Positions 27,107-34,905 of a stretch of 64,000 nt of DNA are shown piece by piece; the stretch's first letter is position 1; each line of letters begins with the position of its first letter. The position numbers were made by a program, and so were the translations under genes. The notes beneath the pieces were generated by a model. The model saw nothing but the letters and a program-made list of their open reading frames with translations, had not been told where the DNA came from and did no database searches. The stretch is from Nocardioides seonyuensis (GTDB taxonomy: Bacteria; Actinomycetota; Actinomycetes; Propionibacteriales; Nocardioidaceae), in assembly GCF_004683965.1 (NCBI RefSeq), contig NZ_CP038436.1:3410001-3474000 (forward strand), in the 5' to 3' direction.

Positions 27107-27909
27107 CTCCGTCCGCGGAGTCCCTGCGCGACCTCGCCCTCGACCTCGCGAGAGAGGCTGCGCGGCTCGCGCGGGCGATGCGCCCGGACGTGGCAGTGGC
27201 CGACACCAAGTCCAGTGCCGTCGACGTCGTCACCCACGCGGATCGCGCCGTGGAGGACCTCCTCGTGTCCCGGATCGTCGCGGCTCGCCCCCACGACGGC
27301 ATTCTCGGCGAGGAGGGCGACGAGCGCCTCGGCACCAGCGGGGTGCGCTGGGTGGTCGACCCCATCGACGGAACCGTCAACTATCTCTACGGGCTGGCGG
27401 AGTGTGCCGTGTCCGTCGCGGTCGAGGTCGAGGGAGCCGTGGTCGCCGGTGTGGTCGTCGGGATCGGCACCGATGTCGAGTACGCCGCCGCGCTCGGCTC
27501 GGGTGCCACGAGGAACGGCGAGCCGATCCACGTCCGCGCTCCCGCCCCCTTGGCCGAGAGCCTGGTGCTGACCGGGTTCGGATACGTCCGGACCGTCCGG
27601 GAGCACCAGGCGGCGTGCGTCGCGGCACTCCTCCCGGAGGTGCGCGACATCAGACGGCTGGGTGCGTGCTCGCTCGACCTGTGCCACGTCGCCGAGGGAA
27701 GCGCCGACGCCTACGTCGAGGCTGGCCCCCAGCCCTGGGACTGGAGCGCCGGGGGCCTGGTGCTGCAGGAGGCCGGAGGCCGGTTCGGCGTGTTGACGGG
27801 GCCGCCGGTCGCTCCCGGCACCGGTCCGATCGGTGTGGTCACGGGTGCACCCGCGGCCGGGTGGAACGGCTTCATCGAGGCCATCTCGACCGCAGGCTTC
27901 CTTGTCTGA
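27103..27909 (+). CDS. suhB: Inositol monophosphatase family protein (SuhB-like)
   Basis: A 268-residue Mg2+-dependent phosphatase. Motif A is [11 protein letters not shown], the preceding metal ligand is in [11 protein letters not shown], and motif B is [15 protein letters not shown]; all metal ligands (Glu, two Asp, late Asp) are present. In actinobacteria such enzymes make free inositol for phosphatidylinositol and mycothiol. GTG 27103 overlaps the ferrochelatase stop. It stands two genes before dut, as Rv2701c does in M. tuberculosis. Confidence 0.88.
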   Translation: MTPSAESLRDLALDLAREAARLARAMRPDVAVADTKSSAVDVVTHADRAVEDLLVSRIVAARPHDGILGEEGDERLGTSGVRWVVDPIDGTVNYLYGLAECAVSVAVEVEGAVVAGVVVGIGTDVEYAAALGSGATRNGEPIHVRAPAPLAESLVLTGFGYVRTVREHQAACVAALLPEVRDIRRLGACSLDLCHVAEGSADAYVEAGPQPWDWSAGGLVLQEAGGRFGVLTGPPVAPGTGPIGVVTGAPAAGWNGFIEAISTAGFLV

Positions 27910-28085
27910 GCGGCGGGAATAGGGCATCGGCCTCATATGTTCACGCGACACGGGGCACACCGGCTCACGCCGGAGCGCCCTGATGGTGCACAATCTGGCG
28001 CCGACGACGACGCAGAACCTCCGCAGCACGCAACGCCGGGATCCGGCTAGCGCACCGGAGCCCCACGCAGGAGAAGAGGGTAGCG

Positions 28086-28376
28086 ATGGCCACCGATTAC
28101 GACGCACCGCGCAAGACCGAAGAGGACCAGAGCGAAGAGAGCATCGAAGAGCTCAAGGCGCGCCGTCACGACAAGAACTCCGGCAAGGTCGACGAGGACG
28201 AGACCGAGGCTGCTGAGTCGTTCGAGCTGCCCGGTGCCGACCTCTCGCACGAGGAGCTCGCGGTCGAGGTCATGCCGCGTCAGGACGACGAGTTCACCTG
28301 CATGAGCTGCTTCCTGGTGCACCACCGGTCGCAGCTCGCCGACGAGAAGGCCCTCATCTGCCGCGACTGCGCCTGA
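28086..28376 (+). CDS. DUF4193 family protein
   Basis: A 96-residue acidic protein of the actinobacterial DUF4193 family. It begins ATDYDAPRKTEEDQSEESIE, has a long charged helix, and ends with a zinc-ribbon-like part: FTCMSCFLVHHRSQLAD and LICRDCA (two Cys-x2-Cys pairs). Function unknown; the charged body and zinc site suggest binding to nucleic acid or RNA polymerase, which is a guess. A GAGAAGAGGG ribosome site precedes the ATG. The 175 bp upstream hold no gene. It is the counterpart of Rv2699c. Confidence 0.88.
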   Translation: MATDYDAPRKTEEDQSEESIEELKARRHDKNSGKVDEDETEAAESFELPGADLSHEELAVEVMPRQDDEFTCMSCFLVHHRSQLADEKALICRDCA

Positions 28377-28384
28377 GGACCGCC

Positions 28385-28410
28385 GCCGGCCTCACGCGTT
28401 GGGGGCCGGC
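28385..28410. terminator. GC-rich inverted repeat between convergent genes
   Basis: GCCGGCCTC and GGGGCCGGC pair over 9 positions with one mismatch around an 8-nt loop, at the junction of the convergent DUF4193 and DUF4235 genes. It lacks a T-run, so it is only a possible bidirectional terminator. Confidence 0.3.
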
Positions 28411-28712
28411 GCCGCGTCTGCGTCCTGGAAGTCCCTCTTGAGCTGTGGGGGCAGGTGCCCGGTCGAGCGCGCGTAGTAGTCCGCAGCCTTGCGCGAGGCG
28501 AGCATCCGTGCGATGGCGATGAGCGTGCCGCTGACCGTTGCCCACAGGACCGCCTCCCAGATGTTCACGTCCGGGTCCGCCGGGTTGGCCGGCGGGTTCT
28601 TGCCGGTCGCGGCGCGCCACGAGGTGTTGAGTCCCTTCTTCGCGACCGCCGCCGCGCCCACGGCGGAGACGAGGGAGAAGATCGACCAGACCTTGCTGCT
28701 GTCGGATGCCAT
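28392..28712 (-). CDS. DUF4235 family membrane protein
   Basis: A 106-residue protein with two hydrophobic helices (VWSIFSLVSAVGAAAVAKKG and IWEAVLWATVSGTLIAIARML) separated by a loop containing GLNTSWRAATGKNPP, the DUF4235 signature. The C-terminal tail is charged and Ala/Pro-rich. Function unknown. It converges with the DUF4193 gene and lies 9 bp downstream of the DUF3093 gene on the same strand, so the two are probably co-transcribed. Confidence 0.82.
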   Translation of the reverse strand: MASDSSKVWSIFSLVSAVGAAAVAKKGLNTSWRAATGKNPPANPADPDVNIWEAVLWATVSGTLIAIARMLASRKAADYYARSTGHLPPQLKRDFQDADAAPAPNA

Positions 28713-28721
28713 GGGGGCAGC

Positions 28722-29174
28722 CTAACGAACTCGCGCGCCCTCGATCGCGGCCACCAGCTGACCGGGGCGGCGGCAGCTGAGGAGCCAGTAGGGAGTCGGG
28801 TCGGCGGGGTCGGTCACCTCGACGCGGACACCGCGCTTGAGGTAGGGCCGCAGGAGCAGGTGGGCGCGGGCATCGGCCTCCACCCCCGCAAGGCGTCGCA
28901 GGCCTTCAGCATCGAGGGCGGTGGCCGACCCGACGTGCTCGAGCGGGATGCGTGCTCGCCCGGCGGTGAGGTGTCCGCCGGCCACGGTGATCCGAGCAGA
29001 GCCGTAGCCGACGAACAACGCGACCATGAGAGCCAGCGCCACCCCTCCTGCGGCCCACGCGACCGACTCGTGGTCGGGGACTGCCACGACGACCGCCAGC
29101 CACAGCGACGCCACGAGCATGGTGCCCTGTGCCCACCAGCGCAGCGGGACCGTGAGGCGTTCGGCATAGTCCAC
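28722..29174 (-). CDS. DUF3093 family membrane protein
   Basis: A 150-residue protein of the DUF3093 family (Rv2698 type). It starts [18 protein letters not shown], has two adjacent membrane helices ([16 protein letters not shown] and [18 protein letters not shown]), then a soluble beta domain with [18 protein letters not shown] and [18 protein letters not shown]. Function unknown. GTG 29174 lies 7 nt after TAGGCT, which supports this start against the longer open frame. It is divergent from dut, the same arrangement as in M. tuberculosis. Confidence 0.82.
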   Translation of the reverse strand: MDYAERLTVPLRWWAQGTMLVASLWLAVVVAVPDHESVAWAAGGVALALMVALFVGYGSARITVAGGHLTAGRARIPLEHVGSATALDAEGLRRLAGVEADARAHLLLRPYLKRGVRVEVTDPADPTPYWLLSCRRPGQLVAAIEGARVR

Positions 29175-29181
29175 GCGGCAG

Positions 29182-29187
29182 AGCCTA
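29182..29187 (-). promoter_or_regulatory. -10 element of a probable leaderless promoter
   Basis: On the minus strand TAGGCT ends 7 nt before GTG 29174. The divergent dut -10 is 31 bp away. Confidence 0.55.
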
Positions 29188-29218
29188 GGGGCCCCGTCCG
29201 AGGCGGCCGAGCAGTGGG

Positions 29219-29224
29219 TAGATT
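29219..29224 (+). promoter_or_regulatory. -10 element of a probable leaderless promoter
   Basis: TAGATT ends 8 nt before GTG 29233, with no ribosome site. Confidence 0.5.
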
Positions 29225-29232
29225 CACCGCCC

Positions 29233-29745
29233 GTGCCAGCACCCGAGGACCTCGAGGTCGCCATCCGCCGTCTCGACCCCGACCTGCCCCTGCCGTCCTA
29301 CGCGCATGCCGGTGACGCCGGGGCCGACCTGCACACGGCGATCGACCTCACCCTCGCGCCCGGTGAGCGCGCCCTTGTGCCGACCGGCATCGCCCTCGCA
29401 CTGCCCGCCGGCTTCGTCGCCCTGGTGCATCCCCGCTCGGGGCTCGCGGCGCGTCACGGGCTGTCCATCGTGAACACCCCCGGGACGATCGACGCGGGAT
29501 ATCGCGGCGAGGTCAAGGTCCTCCTGATCAACCACGACCCCGCCAGCAGCCTGGAGCTGCGTCGGGGAGACCGCATCGCCCAGCTGGTCATCCAGCGCTA
29601 TGAACGAGCCCGCTTCGTCGAGGTCGACGAACTGCCGTCCTCCAGCCGTGGCTCGGGGGGTTACGGTTCTACGGGTGGATTCGGTGCGGGCGGCGCCGTG
29701 ACAGGCACCACCGCCCACGACGACTCGAGAGATGGGAGTGCCTGA
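29233..29745 (+). CDS. dut: dUTP diphosphatase
   Basis: A 170-residue trimeric dUTPase that splits dUTP to dUMP and pyrophosphate, keeping uracil out of DNA. All five motifs are visible: (1) [13 protein letters not shown], (2) [14 protein letters not shown], (3) [14 protein letters not shown], (4) [11 protein letters not shown] and (5) the glycine-rich C-terminal arm [15 protein letters not shown] 20-residue tail follows motif 5. It heads a run of same-strand genes (DUF3710, OB-fold, DUF3159) also found downstream of dut in mycobacteria. Confidence 0.95.
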   Translation: MPAPEDLEVAIRRLDPDLPLPSYAHAGDAGADLHTAIDLTLAPGERALVPTGIALALPAGFVALVHPRSGLAARHGLSIVNTPGTIDAGYRGEVKVLLINHDPASSLELRRGDRIAQLVIQRYERARFVEVDELPSSSRGSGGYGSTGGFGAGGAVTGTTAHDDSRDGSA

Positions 29746-29746
29746 G

Positions 29747-30361
29747 GTGAAGATGCGCCGCAAGAAGGCGGAGGTCCCGGTGGAGGAGACAGCCCCGAGC
29801 GCCCCCCTCGACCCCACCTCCGGCCCGTTCGACTCCTCCGTGGTCGAGGGTGACGAGGTCGCCCGCGTCGACCTCGGTTCGCTCCTCGTCCCGGCCATGG
29901 AGGGCCGTGAGCTCCGGCTGCAGGTCGACGAGGCCAGCGGGGTCGTGCGTGCGGTCATCCTCGCGGGGGCGGACGGTGCCCTGGAGTTCCAGGCCTTCGC
30001 CGCCCCTCGCAACGGTGACCTCTGGAGCGACGTCCGACCGCAGATCGCCGACGACGTCAAGGCTCGCGGCGGCAAGGTCGTCGAGCGTGAGGGGCGGTGG
30101 GGGACCGAGCTGGTCTGCGCCCTGCCGGCGACACTCCCCGACGGATCGACCGGAGCGTCCGCGTCCCGCGTGATCGGCATCAACGGCGACCGGTGGATGT
30201 TGCGCGCCACCATGCTGGGTCGCCCGGCCGCGGAACCCGACGCCTCGGGCGAGTGGGAGGACACCCTGGCCCAGCTCGTCGTACGCCGTGGCGCACAGGC
30301 GATGGCGGTCGGCGAGGCACTGCCGGTCAAGCTCCCCGACGAGGCGCGACGGACGTCCTGA
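29747..30361 (+). CDS. DUF3710 family protein
   Basis: A 204-residue protein of the DUF3710 family (Rv2696c type). It has a basic N-terminus (MRRKKAEVP), an acidic linker, then LDPTSGPFDSS, VARVDLGSLLVPAMEGRELR, FQAFAAPRNGDLWSDVR and GINGDRWMLRATMLG. Function unknown. GTG 29747 starts 1 bp after the dut stop, with GGGAG 8 nt upstream; ATG 29732 and ATG 29753 are other options. The OB-fold gene starts 1 bp after its stop. Confidence 0.82.
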   Translation: MKMRRKKAEVPVEETAPSAPLDPTSGPFDSSVVEGDEVARVDLGSLLVPAMEGRELRLQVDEASGVVRAVILAGADGALEFQAFAAPRNGDLWSDVRPQIADDVKARGGKVVEREGRWGTELVCALPATLPDGSTGASASRVIGINGDRWMLRATMLGRPAAEPDASGEWEDTLAQLVVRRGAQAMAVGEALPVKLPDEARRTS

Positions 30362-30362
30362 G

Positions 30363-30725
30363 ATGCCCGAGAAGAGCCGCCTGCGGCAGGCACTTTCCAG
30401 ATGGGCCGACAGTGGTGACCAGCACGCGCGTGACCTGAGGCTCGAACATGCCTCGACCCGGTCGGTGCCCATCTCAGAGGTCCAGGGCCGAGAGCGCGTC
30501 ACCGTCGCCGGAGTCATCCGCACCGTCACCCTGCGACCTCGCGGTGGGGTGCCCGCACTCGAGGCAGACCTGGACGACGGCACCGGCGTGATCACGCTGG
30601 TCTGGCTCGGCCGGCGTCGCATCAGCGGCGTGGAGCCCGGACGCTCCGTCGTCGTCACCGGGTGCATCGGTCTCCAAGGAGGCAGTCCGCTGATGTTCAA
30701 CCCGCGATACGAGTTGCGGCCTTGA
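30363..30725 (+). CDS. OB-fold nucleic acid-binding protein
   Basis: A 120-residue protein with one OB-fold (Rv2694c type). After a helical N-terminus (SRLRQALSRWADSGDQHA) come the five strands: VTVAGVIRTVTLRP, ALEADLDDGTGVITLVWLG, VEPGRSVVVTGCIGL and LMFNPRYEL. The D-DGTG-xI-x-LVW pattern is typical of RecG/aspartyl-tRNA-synthetase-like OB domains. It may bind single-stranded DNA or RNA. ATG 30363 lies 1 bp after the DUF3710 stop. Confidence 0.82.
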   Translation: MPEKSRLRQALSRWADSGDQHARDLRLEHASTRSVPISEVQGRERVTVAGVIRTVTLRPRGGVPALEADLDDGTGVITLVWLGRRRISGVEPGRSVVVTGCIGLQGGSPLMFNPRYELRP

Positions 30726-31447
30726 CCGGGCAGCCCGTCGGCCCCGAGCCGGCAGTCGTGGGGGAGGCGACCGTCGAGGCCGTCGTCCGCGCCCAGCTCG
30801 CGAAGGCCCTGGGTGGGCGCCGCGGGATGGCCGAGGCAGCACTGCCCACCCTGCTCTTCACCGTGACGTGGCTGAGCCTGGGGGAGATGCGCACCGCGAT
30901 CACCGTCAGCGTCGGGGCGGCCCTCGTCCTGCTCCTGGTCAGGATCGTCCAGCGTTCCACCGTGCAGTTCGTGGTCAACGCGCTCGTGGGCATCGGTATC
31001 GGCTGGTACTTCGCGCATCGGGCAGCGGAGGCGGGAGGGAGTGCGCAGGACCAGGCCCTCGCCTACTTCCTGCCCGGCATCCTCTACAACGGCGGCTACG
31101 CGATCGTGCTCGCGGCCACCTGCCTCGTGGGATGGCCCCTCGTCGGCTTCATGGTCGGCAGCATCACCGGTGACCCCACCGCCTGGCACAAGGACCGTCA
31201 GGTCGTCAGGTTGTGCAGCAGGCTGACGTGGTTGCTCGTCCTGCCCTGCGTGGTCCGCGTGGTCACCCAGGGGCCGGTGTGGCTCGGGGGGAGCTCTGGG
31301 TCCATCGACCCCGACACGGCCGTCGCCGTCCTCGGGATACTGAAGATCGCGCTGGGCTGGCCCCTCCAGCTCGCCGCGCTCGGCTCGATGGTGTGGCTGC
31401 TCGCTCGCAACCGCACCCCGGTGGCGTCGGAGGTCGGCGCAGTCTGA
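30722..31447 (+). CDS. DUF3159 integral membrane protein
   Basis: A 241-residue protein with about five or six hydrophobic segments (ALPTLLFTVTWLSLGEM, ITVSVGAALVLLLVRIVQ, FVVNALVGIGIGWYFAH, GILYNGGYAIVLAATCLVGW, LTWLLVLPCVVRVVTQG, LGWPLQLAALGSMVWLLA). Family DUF3159, the Rv2693c counterpart, function unknown. The start is uncertain: TTG 30722 would overlap the previous stop as TTGA, and GTG 30758 is an alternative nearer the first conserved helix. It converges with the TrkA genes. Confidence 0.8.
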   Translation: MTGQPVGPEPAVVGEATVEAVVRAQLAKALGGRRGMAEAALPTLLFTVTWLSLGEMRTAITVSVGAALVLLLVRIVQRSTVQFVVNALVGIGIGWYFAHRAAEAGGSAQDQALAYFLPGILYNGGYAIVLAATCLVGWPLVGFMVGSITGDPTAWHKDRQVVRLCSRLTWLLVLPCVVRVVTQGPVWLGGSSGSIDPDTAVAVLGILKIALGWPLQLAALGSMVWLLARNRTPVASEVGAV

Positions 31448-31450
31448 ACC

Positions 31451-32122
31451 TCAGCGGCCGTGGCTGGTGGGGGAGAGGATCTTCTCGAGCTCTTCCTCGA
31501 CCTCGGCCGCGACGACGAAGAGGAGCTCGTCGCCGGACTCAAGGGGCTGCTCGGCGTCGGGGGTGTAGACCTGCCCGTCGCGCAGGATGGTCACGAGCGC
31601 GCAGTTGTCGGGGAAGGGCACCAGTCCGCTCGGCGTGCCGACGAACGGTGAGTCGACTGGCAAGGTCATCTCCACCAGGTTGGCGTTGCCCTGGCGGAAG
31701 GTGAACAGTCGGACCAGGTCCCCGATCGAGACGGCCTCCTCCACGAGGGCAGACATGATCCGGGGAGTCGAGACGTTGACGTCGACGCCCCACGCCTCGG
31801 TGAAGAGCCACTCGTTGTTGGGGTGGTTGACGCGTCCGACGGTGCGGGGCACGCCGAACTCGGTCTTGGCGAGCAGCGAGGTGACGAGGTTGGCCTTGTC
31901 GTCGCCGGTGGCCGCGATGACCACGTCGCACTTGTCCAGCTTGGCCTCCTCCAGCGAGGACAGCTCGCAGGAGTCCGCGAGCAGCCACTCCGCGTCGGGC
32001 ACCCGCTCGGGCCGGATCGCGCTGGCCGACTTGTCGATGAGCAGGACCCGGTGGCCGTTCTCGATCAGCTCACGGGCGATGGACCGGCCCACGGCCCCGG
32101 CCCCGGCGATGGCGACGCGCAT
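31451..32122 (-). CDS. TrkA-family potassium uptake regulator (CeoC-like)
   Basis: A 223-residue cytoplasmic RCK protein. The N-terminal NAD-binding fold starts VAIAGAGAVGRSIARELIEN and continues VLLIDKSASAI; a TrkA_C/RCK_C domain follows from about residue 140 (LVEMTLPVDSPFVGTPSGL, PLESGDELLFVVAAE). It would gate a Trk/Ktr potassium channel in response to nucleotides. GGAG precedes ATG 32122. A second TrkA gene lies 13 bp upstream on the same strand, matching the ceoB-ceoC pair Rv2691-Rv2692. Confidence 0.87.
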   Translation of the reverse strand: MRVAIAGAGAVGRSIARELIENGHRVLLIDKSASAIRPERVPDAEWLLADSCELSSLEEAKLDKCDVVIAATGDDKANLVTSLLAKTEFGVPRTVGRVNHPNNEWLFTEAWGVDVNVSTPRIMSALVEEAVSIGDLVRLFTFRQGNANLVEMTLPVDSPFVGTPSGLVPFPDNCALVTILRDGQVYTPDAEQPLESGDELLFVVAAEVEEELEKILSPTSHGR

Positions 32123-32135
32123 GTGGTCTCCGCTC

Positions 32136-32798
32136 TCAGTTCTCTTCAGGCCCGGCATCGAGCACGGCGTAGGCGTGGGCGGCCTGGTCCTCGCGCATGA
32201 CGAGGTGGAGCATGTCGCCCTCCTGCAGCACTGACTCACGAGTCGGCAGGACGCCCTCGCCGAGCCGGTCGATCCACGCGATGCGGCTTCGGGTCTGCTC
32301 CTGCAGGTGCACGGTGCGCTGACCGATCCACGGCGGCGGCACCGCCAAGTTGTCGAGACGGATGGTGCCCGACGGGTCGCGGTAGTCCGGCTCGGCGCCG
32401 GCGGGCACGATCCTGCGCAGCACCTGGTCCGCGGTCCACTTCACCGTCGCCACCGTCGTGATGCCCAGGCGCTGGTAGACCTCTGCGCGCCCCGGGTCGT
32501 AGATCCGGGCCACGACCTGCTCGATCCCGAAGGTCTCGCGGGCCACCCGGGCGGCGATGATGTTGGAGTTGTCACCGCTCGAGACGGCCGCGAAGGCGTC
32601 GGCGCGACGGATGCCGGCCTTCTCGAGGACCTCCTGGTCGAAGCCGTAGCCGGTCACCTTGTCGCCGTTGAACGACTGTCCCAGTCGGCGGAAGGCGTCG
32701 GGATCGCTGTCGATCACCGACACGGTGTGGTTGCGGTCCTCGAGGCTCCTGGCCAGCGTCGACCCGACGCGGCCACACCCCATGATCACGACATGCAC
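32136..32798 (-). CDS. TrkA-family potassium uptake regulator (CeoB-like)
   Basis: A 220-residue RCK protein, first of the pair. It opens VVIMGCGRVGSTLARSLEDR and VSVIDSDPDAFRRLG, then FAAVSSGDNSNIIAARVARE, and has an RCK_C domain from about residue 140 ending LVMREDQAAHAYAVL. The two TrkA proteins probably act together on one channel complex. GTG 32798 follows a leaderless -10. No potassium channel subunit lies next to it, but the divergent APC permease resembles potassium or amino acid permeases and may be the functional partner (inference). Confidence 0.87.
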   Translation of the reverse strand: MHVVIMGCGRVGSTLARSLEDRNHTVSVIDSDPDAFRRLGQSFNGDKVTGYGFDQEVLEKAGIRRADAFAAVSSGDNSNIIAARVARETFGIEQVVARIYDPGRAEVYQRLGITTVATVKWTADQVLRRIVPAGAEPDYRDPSGTIRLDNLAVPPPWIGQRTVHLQEQTRSRIAWIDRLGEGVLPTRESVLQEGDMLHLVMREDQAAHAYAVLDAGPEEN

Positions 32799-32804
32799 GC
32801 CTGA

Positions 32805-32810
32805 ACCGTA
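32805..32810 (-). promoter_or_regulatory. -10 element of a probable leaderless promoter
   Basis: On the minus strand TACGGT ends 6 nt before GTG 32798, with no ribosome site. Confidence 0.55.
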
Positions 32811-32839
32811 CTGCAGGGTCCTGAGCGGGGTCGCGGGTC

Positions 32840-32845
32840 TAGGCT
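32840..32845 (+). promoter_or_regulatory. -10 element of a probable leaderless promoter
   Basis: TAGGCT ends 8 nt before GTG 32854. It is 29 bp from the divergent TrkA -10. Confidence 0.5.
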
Positions 32846-32853
32846 TGCCGCCC

Positions 32854-34905
32854 GTGAGTGTCGGAGACGTGTCGAAGCGCATCCTGGTGGGGCGCAAGCT
32901 GCGCAGCAGCCAGCTGGGGGAGACCCTGCTCCCCAAGCGCATCGCACTCCCGGTCTTCGCCAGCGACGCGCTGTCCTCGGTGGCCTACGCCCCTGACGAG
33001 GTCTTCATCATGCTGGCGGTCGCCGGCGCGTCGACCTACGTCTGGTCGTGGAAGATCGGGCTGGCCGTCGCCGTCGTGATGCTCACGGTGGTCGCGTCCT
33101 ACCGCCAGACCGTGCACGCCTACCCCTCCGGTGGTGGCGACTACGAGGTGGCGACGAAGAACCTCGGACGCACCGCCGGCATCACGGTCGCCAGTGCGCT
33201 GCTCGTGGACTACGTGCTGACCGTCGCCGTGTCCATCTCCTCCGCCGCGCAGTACGCCGCCGGCGCGTACAACCCCCTGGTCGGCCACGAGGCCACCGTC
33301 GCCGCGTGCGCAGTGGTGGCGCTCACGGCCGCAAACCTGCGCGGCGTCAGGGAGTCCGGTGCGTTCTTCGCCACCCCGACCTACCTCTTCATGGTCTCGA
33401 TCATGGGGATGTGCGCCTACGGCCTCGTGCGGATGTTCTCCGGCAGCCTCCCGGACGCCGAGAGCGCCCATCTCGAGATCGACCCCGCCCCGGGGTGGGA
33501 GGGGCCGCTGTCGCAGGTCGCCCTGATGTTCCTCCTCGCGCGGGCGTTCTCCTCCGGCTGTGCCGCCCTGACGGGGGTCGAGGCCATCAGCAACGGCGTC
33601 CCGGCCTTCCGCAAGCCCAAGAGCCAGAACGCGGCCACGACGCTGCTGCTCCTGGGCCTGATCGCAGTGACGATGATGATGAGCGTCATCGTCCTGGCCA
33701 AGGAGATGTCGATCCGCTACGTCGACCCCCACGAGCTCGACCGGTTGCGCACAGCGGCCGGCGACGCTCTGCCGGCGGGCTACGAGCAGCACCCCGTCAT
33801 CGCCCAGATCGCCGCAGGCGTGTTCGACAACTTCTCACCGGGGTTCTACTTCGTGCTGGCGGTCACCGGCGTCATCCTCGTCCTGGCTGCAAACACGGCC
33901 TTCAACGGCTTCCCGGTGCTCGGCTCGATCCTGGCCCACGACGGTCTGGCTCCGCGGTCCCTCGGCTCGCGCGGTGACCGCCTGGCCTACAGCAACGGCA
34001 TCGTGTTCCTGGCCGCGATGTCGATCGCCCTCATCGTCGTCTTCGACGCCGAGACGACCAAGCTGATCCAGCTCTACATCGTCGGCGTCTTCGTGTCGTT
34101 CAACCTCAGCCAGCTCGGCATGATCCGCCACTGGACCCGGGCACTCCAGGGCGAGAGCGACCCGTCGGCGCGACGCCGGATGGTCCGCTCCCGCGCCATC
34201 AACACCTTCGGGCTGTGCCTGACCGCCGTGGTGCTCGTCATCGTGCTGGTCACCAAGTTCCTCGCCGGTGCCTGGATCACGATCCTGGCGATGGGCTTCT
34301 TCTTCCTCGTCATGAAGGCCATCTCCCGCCACTACGCACGGGTCGAGACCGAGCTGGCCGCAGACGAGCAGGACTCGGTCCTGCCCACGCGGGTGCACGC
34401 GGTGGTGCTCGTCTCGAAGCTGCACAAGCCGACTCTGCGCGCGCTCGCCTTCGCGAAGGCCACCAGGCCCAACGTCCTCGAGGGCATCTGCGTCAGCGTC
34501 GACAGCGAGCGCACCAACCAGCTCCTCAAGGAATGGGACGAGCGTCGTCTCGACGTGCCGCTGAAGGTGCTCTACTCGCCCTACCGCGAGGTGGTCCGCC
34601 CGATCGTGGAGTACACACAGGCGATCCGCAAGGCGAGTCCTCGCGGCGTGGTGGCCGTCTACATCCCCGAGTACGTCGTGGGACGCTGGTGGGAGCAGCT
34701 GCTCCACAACCAGACCGCGCTGCGCCTGAAGGGGCGCCTTCTCTTCAGCCCCGGTGTCATGGTCATCTCGGTGCCGTTCCAGCTGCGTTCCTCGGCGATC
34801 GCCCTGGAGCGCGAGGAGCGCGAGGAGGGGCGCGTGCACGCGGGCGACCTGCGCCGTGGGCGGGTCGACACCAACGGGTCGACCTGGCGCAAGGACGACG
34901 AGTGA
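32854..34905 (+). CDS. APC-superfamily permease (Rv2690c type)
   Basis: A 683-residue membrane permease with about 12 helices in the first ~480 residues (FASDALSSVAYAPDEVFIML, then VVMLTVVASYRQTVHAYPSG, ALLVDYVLTVAVSISSA) and a 180-residue cytoplasmic C-terminal domain (ARVETELAADEQDSVLPTRV, VVLVSKLHKPTLRALAFAKA). The YPSGGGDYEVATKNLG loop and EAISNGVPAF are typical of the group. The substrate is unknown; amino acid and potassium transport are both possible, and divergent TrkA genes favour a link with potassium. The TrmA-type gene overlaps its stop by 4 bp. Confidence 0.85.
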   Translation: MSVGDVSKRILVGRKLRSSQLGETLLPKRIALPVFASDALSSVAYAPDEVFIMLAVAGASTYVWSWKIGLAVAVVMLTVVASYRQTVHAYPSGGGDYEVATKNLGRTAGITVASALLVDYVLTVAVSISSAAQYAAGAYNPLVGHEATVAACAVVALTAANLRGVRESGAFFATPTYLFMVSIMGMCAYGLVRMFSGSLPDAESAHLEIDPAPGWEGPLSQVALMFLLARAFSSGCAALTGVEAISNGVPAFRKPKSQNAATTLLLLGLIAVTMMMSVIVLAKEMSIRYVDPHELDRLRTAAGDALPAGYEQHPVIAQIAAGVFDNFSPGFYFVLAVTGVILVLAANTAFNGFPVLGSILAHDGLAPRSLGSRGDRLAYSNGIVFLAAMSIALIVVFDAETTKLIQLYIVGVFVSFNLSQLGMIRHWTRALQGESDPSARRRMVRSRAINTFGLCLTAVVLVIVLVTKFLAGAWITILAMGFFFLVMKAISRHYARVETELAADEQDSVLPTRVHAVVLVSKLHKPTLRALAFAKATRPNVLEGICVSVDSERTNQLLKEWDERRLDVPLKVLYSPYREVVRPIVEYTQAIRKASPRGVVAVYIPEYVVGRWWEQLLHNQTALRLKGRLLFSPGVMVISVPFQLRSSAIALEREEREEGRVHAGDLRRGRVDTNGSTWRKDDE